From assembly GCA_902702965.1 (NCBI GenBank), contig CACRXP010000003.1:114512-178511 (forward strand): DNA of 64,000 nucleotides, in the 5' to 3' direction. Under the pieces are notes generated by a model. That model was given only the letters and a program-made list of their open reading frames with translations. It had not been told where the DNA came from and made no database searches. Source of the DNA: Spirometra erinaceieuropaei (lineage: Eukaryota > Platyhelminthes > Cestoda > Diphyllobothriidea > Diphyllobothriidae). Positions 32,600-45,600 of this stretch are shown here, in pieces (within the stretch, counting starts at the first letter, position 1; each line of letters starts with the position of its first letter). Made by a program: the position numbers and the translations under genes.

Positions 32600-33692
32600 A
32601 GGGACCAAAAGACGGACCGAAGAAAGCTGAATGAGGCTGATTTGCGGTATAAACCCGGTGAGGACACAGGCTACCTTTCCAAATGCACCGGAGCGGTACA
32701 TTTATAATTTCACAAATTTGACCGTCGACAAAACGCTGTGTGAGATACTATCTCCAGACCACAAATTTAGTTTTTCTAATCAAAAAACAAACAGATTAGT
32801 GGCAGAAATCCAGTTTGAAAACCTTATGAGTCAGACGAATGGCTTACTACCTACATCGTCGGAAGAAGTTGAGTACTTCAAGTCCATGTTTGTGAATTGT
32901 TGCTACAAGTACCTTAGGGCAAAACCACCAAGTATCGGACATAGCACGTCAGCACACCCACAAAAACTCAACGAATTACGCTAAAATACAGAATTGGTCA
33001 TCACCAATCCCGACAAAGGCTCTAGTATCATTCTTATGAAGAGATGTGACTATGTTTCGAAGATGAATTCAATCCTTGCTAATGAGACTAAGTTCAAAAA
33101 AGAGAAACAATGTAAAGACCAAACAGTAGTCATAGAAGGTCATGTCATGACATGCGCTCAGAGGCGGAAAGACGGAGGTTTCCTTAGTGAACAAGAGTTA
33201 AAATCACTTAAACCAGCTTGAATGAGCCTTCCAGGGCCGTATGGCTTACCTAAGAGCCGGATGTTCCTTTATGACTGATATGGGGCATGGGCAACTTACC
33301 GTGTCACGTTATTCCAAAGTGGCTGGCGGAAATAAAGAAATCAATGCGATATAGAATAGCATCAAACAGCCTCGAGACACTTTCGAATTCATTAATTCCG
33401 TAGGAAATATGAATTTTAAGGGAATAACGCTGTTACCATTCGATGTCGCGTCCTTGTTCACTAATATTCCCCTCACGTAAACGATAGAATATTTATGTGA
33501 AGGGATAGTTAAGCAGGAATTCGCAATTGGCATACCAGTCTCAGACCTAAAGTAGCTGCTCCTTCGCTGCACGCTCAACGTCCAATTCAGATTCAACGGT
33601 CAGCTTTACCGCCAGGTCGAGAGGGTGGCAATGGGATCACTACTTGGACCCCTTCTGGTGGATGTATTTATGGAAAAATAAGAGAATAATCA
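32600..33692 (+). pseudogene. Penelope-like element, RT N-terminal half
   Basis: YNFTNLTVDKTLCEILSPDHKF (about 32700-32765), TNGLLPTSSEEVEYFKSMF, then after a stop ELVITNPDKGSSIILMKRCDYVSKMNSILANE (about 32992-33085), QTVVIEGHVMT, SLPGPYGLPKS (about 33225-33255). In later frames: LLPFDVASLFTNIPL with the motif A Asp (about 33430-33475), GIPVSDLK, RCTLNVQFRFNGQLYRQVERVAMGSLLGPLL (about 33560-33655). PLEs use this RT for telomere-like target priming. Multiple stops; the RT is then split at 33692 by a short element. Confidence 0.85.
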
Positions 33693-33866
33693 TAAGCAGC
33701 TCGCTAAGAGTGCAACAGGCCAGACGCAGACAGCTGTTTCACGGTCGTTATCGATCATAAGTACGTCATAGGCCCTATGAAGTGAGGTATATAAGCATGT
33801 CAAGTGGGCGTTTGACCCTCGTTGTTCTGGTTAGGATCTCACTCGATCCCATTCTCGAAGAATCAG
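33684..33866. mobile_element. Short element inserted in Penelope RT (related to 10966-11078)
   Basis: 33693-33857 interrupts the RT between the codons before and after GAATAATCA (33684-33692) and GAAGAATCA (about 33858-33866), an imperfect 9-base duplication. Its first 107 bases match the 10.97-kb element closely; another 58 bases ('tcaagtgggcgtttgaccctcgttgttctgg...') extend it. On the minus strand the CTGATGA box reads CTTATGA here. TATATAAG is present on the plus strand at 33788-33795. Non-coding. Confidence 0.68.
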
Positions 33867-34840
33867 CTCTATCGCATGATTAAGGACGTCGATTTCTATG
33901 GTCGATATGTTGATGACGTTTTTGTAATAGAGGACGATAAACTTGATTTGGATGCCCTTCTGATTAAAGTTAACCAGGCTCGCCCAGCAATAGCCTTCGC
34001 TTTGGAAAGAGGGAAGGGAGAACGTCTGCCATTTCTGGACGTTCTAAGTAGCAGAATTCCCGATGGAGAAATTCGTAGAAGTGTATATCACAAGAAAACA
34101 TGGACAGGCCAATATAAAAAACTTCTAAAGCTTTGTTCTTCTATGTCAGAAACGAAACTTAGGCCGTTGTCTAACCAACAGAGCTAGACGAATTTGTACT
34201 CCGGAGAAGTAAATCGCCTTCATATGAAACACTCTGTGAGAAAATAGCTTCTCGATAAATTTATCGGCAGATATATGGAAGATCATTCACCAAAATGGAT
34301 TATACCGACGGTGGATAAGGAAGAATTATTTCTCACTTTGCCATTTCGAGGAGACCCGGTCTGTGACCTTCTACAACGTCGTCTAAACTCCGCTATTGCA
34401 CAAATATACCCTGCCGCTGGAATAAGCCGTCACCCCTAATTCTCCTCCCCACCCCACTTCTCCCCTTTAAAGACAAGGATAAGTTGCCGTTTCAGACCTC
34501 CTCAATGTGCATTCACGCGTTCACTTGCTCCTGTAGGGCAGGTTATATTGGTCGAACAACAACGCGCCTATCCAAGCGGATGTGAAAGCCCCATCTGCCT
34601 GGCTATATCGAGGCGAGGAGAATTCCATTTCTAGCGTCATTATGGCTCACTTGGTTGACATCGGCTGACAGAAACTAGCCAATAATTATCCCGCTGCTTC
34701 ACAAGTCTGAATATATTTACTCCAAGTTATGACTACTGTTCATAAGCTGGTTTACTTCTCAAATTTCGCTGGTCCAGCTAGACCTATATTAATGTACCTT
34801 CCTAACGAGGAATAATCGAAAACGTACGTTCGCCGACTTG
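33858..34840 (+). pseudogene. Penelope-like element, RT C-terminal half and GIY-YIG endonuclease
   Basis: Resumes NQLYRMIKDVDFYGRYVDDVFVI (about 33862-33930) with the intact YVDD catalytic box, LPFLDVLSSR (about 34028-34060), RRSVYHKKTWTGQY, then frameshifts: KFIGRYMEDH, LTLPFRGDPVCDLLQRRLNSAIA (about 34335-34405). The endonuclease tail shows CIHAFTCSCRAGYIGRTTTRLSKRM (about 34508-34585), the GIY-YIG module in its GYIGRT form, followed by fragments of the rest to about 34850. The pairing of RT with GIY-YIG is diagnostic of Penelope-like elements. Decayed. Confidence 0.85.
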
Positions 34841-35259
34841 AACTTCCTTAATGTGTATATGGGCATCATCCCAAAATTTTGAATTATTTGATTAGGACCT
34901 GGCAACCTGGGACAATTGAGATTTGGATATTATTACTTCATTTGAGGTCAGAAACTCTAATCAGTCAATGAACTAAGAGACCTCGATGTGTGCATGACGT
35001 CCTCTTTCAGACCATCGTTTCATTCCGCCGAGGTATCAAAAAAGGCCATGGGTATCCTAAGTGCGATCACGAGATCCTACCTCAATTTTGAAGACGGTCT
35101 TTTGGTTGATTGTTTGGAGCACTTGTTTGGACAGCGTGAAGGTGTTGCCTTCAGGCGGGAAGCCTCTGGAGGAGATAAAGTAACGCCCTTTTGAAGTACA
35201 TAAAATGAGGAGCAACCCGACTGATCGGTATATCAAAATGCTCACCATATGAGAAACGG

Positions 35260-35560
35260 TTGTAGGAGTTGAAACTATTTCCTCTATCTTACAGGAAATG
35301 CAGCGCGTATATAGTCATGGCTTTTAGGATCGTCAGAGGGTTGGAATTTGCTTTTCAGCATGGTGAACGTCTTAACTGACATGAGCGACCAATCTTTAAG
35401 GCCACCAAAAGAATTGAATACAAACTATCCTGTACTCGAATTACGGACCAAGTGCTTCTGCCTCCGGTTGGTTGAGGGATAAAATGATTTGGCGAATTCC
35501 ACTGTCATTGGAATAAACGTTAAGACCTTCAAAAGTAGTTGAAAAATGCATACTCGATGG
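35260..35560 (+). pseudogene. CR1-like LINE 3' fragment G
   Basis: C-terminal RT-LINE remnant: LFPLSYRKCSAYIVMAFRIVRGLEFAF (about 35275-35355), then the KATKRIEYKLSCTRITDQV-type block (about 35400-35455) and decayed VVG.WN region. The stretch at 35385-35430 nearly repeats at 39640-39690. Between 34850 and 35260 nothing is recognisable. Confidence 0.65.
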
Positions 35561-38500
35561 TTATATATTTACTCGATATCAGTGTCTGACAGAAAGGTTT
35601 TAGTGAGATGTGTATGGTTTTCATCCGCATATCTGCAAATAAGGCGTTCCTTGGCTCCGCCTATCTCCCTTATATACAGTGAATTATACGGAGTTATAAC
35701 GTTTCACGGGAATGCCCCCTCACATGGTTATAGACAGAAGGGTTCCAATTTTTTCATAATCTCACTCTCCAACCGTCATCAGAGTTTTTTCATTTAAAAA
35801 AGCCCCGCAGGCTCTACTTTTGTTAAAAAAGAGCTTGTAAATGTCATCGAACATAATACGCAAAGTCTTAAGAAATATTTATCCCAACTCATTGTTGCGG
35901 TCTGTTGCTATTTCGCCACGACGAGCCTTCACTAGCACATGATGGTTTGCTACTAAGATCTGCGAAAGCATAAGCCCAAGAAATTTGTGGAACTTTTCCA
36001 GACTTAGACAGGGCGCATGGCTTGCCACACCTTAAAAGAGGGTGGGAGGTCAGCTGATGGATGTGAATCTTCGCTCCTGATGACTTCTATAAAGGAGAAC
36101 TGGACGCCTTGTGAGAACGTGGCGTCGCGGTTCACTGTGTGCTTGCTATCTTTCGGTGTCGTCCACAGAAGACAGTAAACCAGCGTCGGATGCACAGGTG
36201 TGCCTCGGGTACGGAGGTGTATCCACAACAATAAGCTGTCCAGTCCTTAGTGTATTTCCGTTCTTTCAGACGACCTGTAGGTGGATTCGGCTCGTGACTG
36301 CTACTGTCTGACTAGAGAAATTATTTTGCTAGGTTGGTCAGAGCTGCGCTTCACGCCGCACCTACTGAATCCAAGAAGTCCCGTGACACGTGCGCGACAA
36401 GCGGACGTAACGGACACGCAAATAGGACGGTCAAGCACTCATTGACCACCCTCGAGTCTACTACGTTCCCCGTGCCTTGTCCCAAACAGAGCTCTGAAGA
36501 GTGACCGCTTGTGCTATTTGCGCCGAATACACGGTCTGATTGCAACTAGTCCTCTTTGCATACATGGCAAGGAGCCTGTGCGTCCGTCCCCGTCATATAT
36601 GGAGTTTGCACGAAAATGATGGCCTAGATGTTGAAATTAAAGGGAGAAAGCGAGCGTCAGTGGAGTTAGTGTACGCATCTGCCACTTCGCGCTCGTGTCC
36701 GAACGCGTGGGTCGTAGACCATATGGGCAGGTGTCCTTGTTTTAAAAAGAACTGCCTACGGTTTGGGCGCGTCCACACAATGGTTACAAGGATGTGAAAA
36801 TCCCAGGCGAGATGCCACGTGAGACCCAATTAACTGAAATTAATTTGGTTACTCAAGGCTACAAGGAAATGCTTGACGATTTTGTCCACGACCACCGGAT
36901 TGGAAAATAACCACATTTAAGGAGATCTTCGAAATGACTAAGGCAGAGGAACCGCGAGGCCAACTCTTTAAATCCCAGGGACGTTTGGATGAGGAAAACC
37001 AAGCCCCCGTGGACTATTTTTGGAGAACTGAACGGAATCTCGCTGGAGGTGTTGCTTTTGGATACTGTTGACACAGTAAAGTACAAACTTCAAGCCCATT
37101 TGCTTGCTAGATGCTGCAAATGTGGCGCGAATGTATCAGTTTCAGTCGATTGCACCTGACTCACATTCGAAGCCTTCATTTTTCTTCCGCTCTGCTGCAC
37201 AACTTGGTTTTTTTACTGTGTTTGTTGTGAAATGCGAGCTCAATGGGAAAATATCATTACCCAAATGATAACATTTGAAGTGAACTTACCGATGCAGATG
37301 GGACGCGTTTGTGTCTATGAAACCTTTGAACGCGTAAACTCATTTTTATTTTCCTAATTATATTATGTTATATAAGTAATTTGAATTGACGAACTCCTTA
37401 AACCACGTTGGGTGAGAGACTGAATTTAAAATTGTCATACTTAATATATGAACTGACCTTTTCGCCATATAGTTTGCTGGAGACTGAAAATTTACCAATC
37501 CCTCATGCTAGTGAATATCATTTACATTTTTGAACGTAGACTCGGGTGTATTTTTACTTGTTGACCACGAATTCATATCGTATATGTTGTGGTGTGAATG
37601 ACAATTAAAACTACAAAGATAAGTAGATACAGGAAAAATTTAACTCTAAGGGGCGAGGCTTTGTCTCCTACGAAAGACATAACAAAGTAACGTGGGAAAG
37701 ATGGTAAAGGTAAATAATTATACGGACTACCGTAAATTGAAGCCCATCTTTGCATCAGTTGTCGTAGCGTGAATTATCTGGCTAAAGCCCAGAAGGTTTT
37801 GGAGGTGAAGTCGCTAAACATTTTTCTTTACGGGCTAATAATTCGAAAACGATTAATTGCACTGTGTGCAGATTTTGCCTACCTCGTCTAAAATTCGCAT
37901 GTAAATTTATTTTTACTTGTTTTGGTTGGATCCTGACGGGCCTTTAATAAACAATTATTATTATTGCTCGGGTAAATTCACGTCTAGCAAGATACGACCG
38001 AGAGAAAAAATGTTTCGTGTCATTGAGCTCAATCGACGGAGCAGTGACATCACGCAGCAGACGGACAGCTAGCAAGCCGAAACTAAATGTGTGTTATTAG
38101 GTTATGCAAACAACAGTACAGGACATTTTAGGTGTATAACAAAGTTTGAAGGGAAACATTGAAAATGAATATCGACCTTTATTACCCTTTACATAATTTT
38201 CTGTCATTACGCTGTTCACATATGACTACTTTCCACTCCGCTATTGGTACTTTTTTATGGCTCTGTCCATTTACCTTATATATCCTGGCCCGTAATGAAT
38301 TAACCGAAATGACCCTTATACAAATGATAAAATTAAGGTTTCCCCGCTCAGCACGCCCTTTAGCGTAACCGAGTTGTCAAGAAAGGTCGACTTCTATCCA
38401 ATCTGAGTAAATGAAAGTACGCATCGGTTACAAAGTAATCCGACCGAGACCTCTGGTCACTCGGGCAATTGACCCCTACGTCAGATCACTACACATTGTT

Positions 38501-39590
38501 AATGAATGCAAGTATGTCAAAATTTAATGTTTTGGTGAAAAACCACTCCGAAGTAGGATTCCTCCGGTACATCAGAACACTCATCTAAAACCACAACCGA
38601 TGGATACTGCCAGCCGTCCTCGTATAAACTTCTAATCAATCGTTTGACCTGCATTTGAGCCTTTGGCCACGATCATATAATTTCTCTTCTTATATCTTGC
38701 TAAATATTTCCCAGTATTTCCGGGGATATAAACGATTATCTACTGCTGGATTTTACTCTCGAAAAACGGAATCAGTAGCCTTCACACTTTGTACTCACAT
38801 AAATCGCCGCTCAGTATGTAATCCACGAAGCTTTTTTGTGCAAAAATGGCAACCTCGGATACCTCCAGATTTGCGAAAAAAACTAACTCCACTCTATTAT
38901 TACCCCTACAGGTGCCCAGTAAACCAATGAATGTTACCAGACCCCGCAGGTGTATTTTTATTCTCACATTTTTGAAAAATGAATGTGGCAGTCGAAGGTC
39001 CGGCCTTTATTCTTAGAGAGCTCTGCTGTTCCGAGTCACAGAGTTAACATGATGTTTAAAACTATCCAACTCGGCGTCCAGGATAAGCGAAACTTGGTTG
39101 ACTTGTTACCGCTCTCTGATCTATGCATGCTTGGCCGTTATGGACATCTAACGTAATTACTAAATTTCTCAGGTTTGTTTAGAAATTTTCTTGGTGAATT
39201 TGATGCAGTATCATATGATAAGCCCATTCAACTCAAAATCCGTGAGCAGTTGGAGCCTGAAGAAAGTACACTGTGCAGACGAGAAACGCCTGTCAATCTC
39301 CTTAGTCATTACCTGCTTTAATTATTGTAAAAAACATTATACGTCTATAGCATCTTCCCAATTAGGGCGGACCACCGGCTACATTTGACGAGTGCTGTTT
39401 ACCCACACTGAGCAGGACAATTTAATAAGAAATGTTTAGGACCATCACCGTACCAGCAAAGGCCGAGGAAATTCCAAGAGTGATGCAAAGTGAGTGGATT
39501 CAGAATTTGTGTGGCGTCGCCATTTAGCAAAATCTTTTATACCGAAACGTGTTCGCAGATCTCGCAGTCATCCTATGAAATTAGATGTTT
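35561..39590. other. Unassigned AT-rich 4-kb stretch
   Basis: No recognised gene. Frames of 60-97 codons only. 37934-37970 ('gacgggcctttaataaacaattattattatt') looks like a LINE 3' end with an (ATT)n tail. 37000-37140 has a short frame containing LLARCCKCGANVSVSV that I cannot place. Confidence 0.35.
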
Positions 39591-39730
39591 GCCGGAGGTC
39601 TAGTGATGATGCTAGGCGAAAGTTTTGGATTAACATAAGTGACCGATCTTCAAGGCCACCAATGGGAATTGAATACAAACTATATTCTCCAGGTCCTCAT
39701 CTAATTTCTACTTTAGAATCCACTTACTAT
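39591..39730 (+). pseudogene. CR1-like LINE 3' fragment
   Basis: 39640-39690 ('gaccgatcttcaaggccaccaatgggaattgaatacaaactat') is almost the same as 35385-35430 in fragment G, so the 97-codon open frame at 39494-39787 is at least partly transposon-derived rather than a host exon. Confidence 0.55.
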
Positions 39731-39909
39731 GATATGGTGCATTGTTTTGTTCTCTGTTATCTACCAGGGTCAGTTTTTTTATCGTAGTTTATGAACAGCA
39801 GTTGGCTGACCTAATTTTTCTAATTTCCCTTTCAGGAAAATCCTCAGACAATCTGCTGATGGGAGTAAATGTCGCCCACCTCCTAAGTTCCCTTTAGTCT
39901 AGTATTTAG

Positions 39910-40024
39910 ACAACTTGGGACGAAAAACTTAGTCGTGGACACTGCTACTTATATTTCCAATTTAATTGAAATCCTGCAGGAGTCCACCCGTGATCTCTTG
40001 AAAAAAGATATCCTGTTGTTACAG
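39910..40024 (+). other. Candidate exon of an unknown gene
   Basis: Open segment between an acceptor-like 'tatttag' and a donor-like 'cag|gtatca'. The reading contains NLVVDTATYISNLIEIL and RDLLKKDILLLQ, an amphipathic helix-rich sequence unlike the surrounding transposon debris. No neighbouring exon could be joined to it with confidence and I do not recognise the protein. Confidence 0.25.
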
Positions 40025-40409
40025 GTATCATATTCTGTGTTATCGAAAAACTACACAGTCATTAAATTTACCTATACTTTATAGTACGGAGGTCCTCTAG
40101 TTTTAAAGTCAGTCTTAATTTTTCAACAATAATTTAACTCTCATTCTCCTTAACCGCATGTTGTGGCTGAGACATTGGTCACTTAAATAATCGATGAGTG
40201 ATGCATCAATCGACAACACCATGGGACAATTTATTCATGAGAAAAAATGCCTTAAATTTATTTAGCCTGCAAAAGTAACGGCGAATACGCAGTCTGACAA
40301 AAATGAAAAAAAGCTTTGTTACTATAGTCAGCACAGGATGAAATTACAGTTAAATTTAAAGGCACACCTAGGCCCACTAAGCTAATGCGCACAGACGTGA
40401 CGTCGTGAT

Positions 40410-40892
40410 TTGGATTATCGTGATTCGTCAAGTCTGTTGCTGTGCGTGACTCAAGCCAGGCCTAAGGATATGATGACACATGTGAGGGATACCTCATTAA
40501 GTAGCAATTTTTCTTCGGAAACTATCCAGTTTGTTTTCTTATTGCCAATAGCAACAATCATCCTTTTTTTCTTCCTGGTCCACACAGTGAGACGCCAGGG
40601 CTGCAAAGGGTCATTGAAGCTCCAGGTCCCCCCTGGTACCTGTGGAGAGCTCCTATATTTCTCTCTGTCAAACGCTCAAAAGCCCCAACGACCAGAGATT
40701 TCAAGGAGTCGCTTGTTGATTGAATTCGAGTTGGTTTTGATTTCCAGATGGATATTTGGTAGCCAAGATACTATCGCCCGAAATTTTTCGCGTGCTTTAT
40801 GTGCCACTTTGCCTAGAGCTGCTCTCATCTTCGACAGACACGAAGCCGTATATCACGAATTGAGCCTTTTCTTGGACAAGCGATTTCTTTGA
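40410..40892 (+). other. Unrecognised 160-codon open frame
   Basis: One of the longest open frames in the gene-poor part. It includes a hydrophobic run (FVFLLPIATIILFFFLVHTV, about 40530-40590), which is also a pyrimidine-rich tract ending in 'cacag', so it may be an intron end followed by an exon rather than a membrane protein. No family match known to me. Confidence 0.25.
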
Positions 40893-41453
40893 CTTGAAGG
40901 TCTGCACAATTGCCTGGTAAAATACGTCGCCAAGTGGGTATCAAAGATGAGATCGCATTATCTCGCAAGTTTTGACATTCCAATCTCCTGGAAGGCAGTA
41001 TAAACGCCGAATTTGCGTGTTCTCTATAGAAAACAAACGTGTTTATAGCTTAATTTCATGGTGTTATTACGATTTTGCGTTGCTCGATTGGGTCGATTTC
41101 CACTGAAATGGACTCATTATCAGGATCCCGCTGCCGTTGGATCTGGGCAGCACCTTAACACCACTGCAGTTATATTCGTAAGCATAGAAAACCAATGGGT
41201 TGATTATCGTTCTACAGAACGGGTAGAAATACAAGGAAAGTAAAGGGTAAGTTCGTTAAATCAAGCTGATTGCGTCACCCAAATGTTAGTTTCAGCAAGC
41301 AGACGTACGCGTTTCCCTGTCTTACGAGGACATGTCAGATGGAATGAGTAACAAACATATTATCCGAAATATTTTGACGTGAGAGTTTCCGAAAGTCCCA
41401 TTTTCGCCATTTATCATGCAGTTTGTCTTATTACAAACTGTTTTATAGTAACT

Positions 41454-41481
41454 TCTCTCTCTCTCTCTCTATCTCTCTCTC
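41454..41481 (+). repeat. (CT)n microsatellite
   Basis: About 14 CT dinucleotides with one A interruption. Confidence 0.95.
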
Positions 41482-41700
41482 AAAAATCTGTTTGGTAGGT
41501 GGAATTAAATCCGTATCCTGTCAAAGCTGCAGGATAATTTTCGAAATTATGGAAAACGTTCTTATTTAAATGAGTATTAATCTGTGTCCGTAGGTCAAAA
41601 AGTATTCAGTGAGGTCAGACCTTGCTAATTGTGGTTTCGGCCTGCTGTTAAGATCCCTAGCAATCAATCTGATTGGCGCAGAAGCCAAAATCACCACCTT

Positions 41701-42033
41701 CTATTTTAGGAAGAATATTACAAGTTTAGCACTGGGCTTCGACACAACCATTCTTGGGTTTCGGATCAAAATATAAGTATCTGCACGGAATAATTCGGTT
41801 TCGTCCTGGAATATGGATGCCAGTATTGCAGGTGGCTTTTCCTCAAATTCAAGGACGCTTAACTTAGTGCTGGGAGGGTTAGGATTAAAGTTATCTTCGG
41901 TGGTACCACTTGAAAGGATACTGTTTTCTGCACAGTGTGGGGAGAACGAGGCGGAACCAGTTGACAGCCGGACTAGAGCACACGTCCGGCACCGCTGGAT
42001 ATACGTCCTAAGTGAGTGTGCAGCTGTCATCAC
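41701..42033 (-). other. Unrecognised 110-codon open frame, divergent from TCF25
   Basis: Minus-strand frame with an Arg/Ser/Ala-rich, acid-free N terminus (LRTYIQRCRTCALVRLSTGS) that resembles a mitochondrial presequence, followed by FNPNPPSTKLSVLEFEEKPP. It lies about 500 bp upstream of the TCF25 start on the opposite strand, a common head-to-head layout. It could be the first exon of a gene, or chance. Confidence 0.28.
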
Positions 42034-42538
42034 AGCACCTACGGAATGAGTGTGACTTAACGGGCCCTAAAGCTCATGGGTCGGTTTGGAAAACTACGAT
42101 TTGCCGAGAAGCAGATTCTCACGGGTGCGCACGTGCAAGCATTTACGAGAATCGCAGTGTATCAGCGGGCCTTCGGAGTAGGGCCCCACACAGGTGTGTA
42201 CCCCATTGCAAACCGTCGTGTGATCTTGCAATTACTTTTTTTTAGTTCCGCTGCAAATTTTTGTCAATTGTCCCCTTTTATAACGACAGAAATACTCGAC
42301 ATTTTTACTTTCTCTCCTGTTCTTCTGCACATGTTATTAGACTTTTAATAATCGCCTCAGCATCTAACCGAGAGATTTATAGATACCTGAAAAAGAACCC
42401 AGTTTTCTAGGTTTTTGGTCGACATGTAGGCTCGTAAATCCATAATATTTTGATCGTCCTTCCGCAAAACAATATATTAGGAACTTTTACTATACCATTT
42501 TAAAGGCGGGGTTAGCAAAATTCCGGCAGCATTCTGCG

Positions 42539-42640
42539 ATGTCATCTAGGGCGTTACGAAAATTGGCAAGTGAACTAGACGATGTGCGGGAAGTAGACAC
42601 TGAGGACTACAGCGTTCAGAAACCCTCAATTTTCTCCCTG
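42539..42640 (+). other. TCF25: TCF25 exon 1
   Basis: ATG then 34 codons: MSSRALRKLASELDDV..., ending FSL before gtaact (phase 0). The M-S-x-R-A-L-R start is the family N terminus. Upstream in-frame context offers no better ATG. Confidence 0.88.
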
Positions 42641-45600
42641 GTAACTCAATTTTTTGTTGTTATGTCTGTCGTTCTTTTGCTGATTGTCCCTTATTGTATA
42701 TGTACGAATATACAAAACTTAAATTTTCGCCACTATTTATATAATAATGTGCCAGGAGCCTAGATTTACTGCAAGTATACGTCTAGGTGTCTGCATGGGA
42801 CCCGACAGTGAATTCGAATATGATCTGCCCTCGGCATCCAGATGCCACATTTTGCTCGTAAGGGACTTTTCCATCTACACTAAGTACGTCTTTTTTGCTA
42901 CGGGATTCAGACGGCCTCCATATATGACAGTTCGTCAGTCGTATACGAAAATAACCACCATAATCTTTGATTTGTCTTGTGGTTTGACAATGTAAGGATG
43001 TCATCGATAATTTCCTCGGAATGCGAGTTTGTATGAATTTTTATCAGCTCCAAGTCAATTCTTAGACTAAAAGTAGTTTGGAATATCATTTATGAAAATG
43101 TTTGTCTCGCTGAGGGTAGAGCAGGTTAAGGAAATGAGTTATGTTAGATGACCTAACTAGAAGGTTGGTAGTTTGTAACCGCTTGCGTGAACTCTCAGTG
43201 CGCAACTCCCTTTTCGGAGACATCTTTGAGACAGCTTTGAGAACATTGTTGATTCCACGAAAGTAAGTATATCCGTGGATCTTCTCTGTCTTTTCAGCGA
43301 GTTCGTTATCCTGGGGCTATCAAAATTTCTGCCACATTATCGTTTACGTAAGGAGAATAGAACGTTGCTTTCATGGTTACATTCCTCGTATTGATCCAGT
43401 ACTTCTTCGGAAAATGCGTTCAATTTAGTGGTCATTGTTGTCGAATCCATTCTGACACTTTAGACACGCTAATCGGAGGACTTTATGACAGTTTTACGTC
43501 TCAGGTTCAATCAAAAAGTTTACATGATTATTTGAGTTGGAATCCACCAGCTGTCCTGGAATAACCAATAATGTTCACAAGCTGCTATCAGGCAGTCAGT
43601 AGTATACAAATACTGGATGAGTCATCATACTAACATCACAGGTAAAATGCGAAGTGTCCATCATTTGCGATAAGGTTCCCGGAAGGTTGCAACCCACTGG
43701 TGTATTGTCTGCCTAACCACCCCATGCCCGGCCTTCATACAGCCTCGCTATCCTTACCCCAGCCTAATGAACTCTACGCTACTGAGCATTGTTCGCAGCC
43801 GATATGGTGCCACATTAGGGCAATTTAAGAACCGACTACAGAGGAATATTCACTGGAGTGATAGTAGAGCGCCGTGGAGTGCGCTGACGCCGCAAATGAG
43901 ACAGTAGGTGTTTATGTTTATTTTGCGAGGAATAAATCGACGTTAGGATATGGGCCCGCCCAAATATGCATCCGTAGAAGATTCATGCCTGCGTTGGAGG
44001 AGTCTGTAGTGGAAAAAAGGTAGGGACTAAAAGAAAATGTGCTGTACAAGCCATTAATGCGCTCTTTCCATGTCTGTCCATTCCCATATTTTCGTACGGA
44101 ATCATGGCTTTGCTCTTTGCATTATTTTGTTCCTGAAACTCAAGGTTCTCACCCGGTCTGGCGTGTGCATCTAAAGACTCGGTCCTTGTATACCTGATTT
44201 AGACATCTTGCCGTTGCTTCTATAGTCACTTGCATCATAAATTTGCACGTGGAAAATACATCGGAACATCTGCGCGATCAGTTGTCCAATTGTGCTCGTA
44301 TCTCAAGTTGAGAGGTAACGCAACTGACGGGGCAGTTAGAACCTGGAAGCCTACCAGTAGTTAACACTGATTAATTTGAAGGACTACGATCAGCTCTACT
44401 AGCCTACCTTCCTGTCTGTAAAACCCACGGAAATTTGCCATGTGTTGTAAACAGATCGGTTACTGTGACCACTTGTACACGAGTAATAAATGGTGAGACG
44501 CAGGACATTTGTAGGCTAACAATGACAAATTCGGCAGTACATAGTAGGTGGGTGGTGCCTCATGCCAAGGTATCTCCTTTATAAGAAAAACTGCCGCTGA
44601 TACGTGCCGTTTGGACTGCGCAGAGGACAGGGACCACTACCCCCCTGACAGCATACATCCTACAGTAACTCCTCATCCACTAATAATTACATTAACTCTG
44701 TGCCACAATTTACCGGGGTTCCATTTTTAACTCGCTGCTAATTTTAGATGGACCTGGCCACTACAGAGGAACCCACATTGGGGACTTCAATCGTTACTCC
44801 GAAACCCTGCGCTAGAAAATCTAACAAAAGGAGAAAGAAACCTACAAAGAATTCTGAAGCCCGTAAAAATGTTTGTAGCATTTTCCTTTCCTGAACGCAC
44901 AAACATGCAGGTTTCTAGTAAGTCGAAGGCTGAGAGTGCGGATGACGACGAGGATAAACTCCTTGAAAATGCGCAGATTCCCCAGAGTCCGCCTTCAATG
45001 ACCAATGCAGTAAACAGGGCTGACGTGCTCGCTTTCAATAAACGCCTACTAGATTATCATGCCGAACTGCAGAGAAATTTTAGAACTGCAACCACAGTGA
45101 TCTCCTCTTCTGCGTCAAACAGGGAGTCTCGAGGCCCTTTTGGGGCGTTAGTCCGCGCCAAGTCCACCTGGCCACCCATTGTACGCTGCGGCCTCGATAT
45201 GGAGTACCTTGCTGATCAGAACAGCTTCTCCTTTGTACACACCAAGGAATACGCCCGGCAACAGCGGGCGTTCTACGCTATCCAGGATAGTGTTGACCCA
45301 AACCACCTGTCGGTGCGTACCACATCCTTCTGACTTCTCTAATGATTTTTAAATCTTTAGTTACTACTTTCGAAAGCCCCATGTCATGTGGACACGTTGC
45401 TGCAAATGAGCGAATACCTTATGCAGTCTGACAATTCGGAAATTGCAGTGGATCTACTGGGTAATTATGATGGATTTCCTCGTTGACTTTACTTGACGTT
45501 CAGAGCGTGCCTTATACGTACTTCAGTCGGCATTCCATTTATCCTTCAATTTCTCTACGGGAAACTGCAAACTGGACTATAGGATACAAACTAACAGGTG

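Noticed and set aside
39494..39787. 97-codon frame resembling a host exon (YSPGPHLISTLES)
   Set aside because: Its middle (39640-39690) is shared with the LINE fragment at 35385-35430, so it is at least partly transposon sequence.
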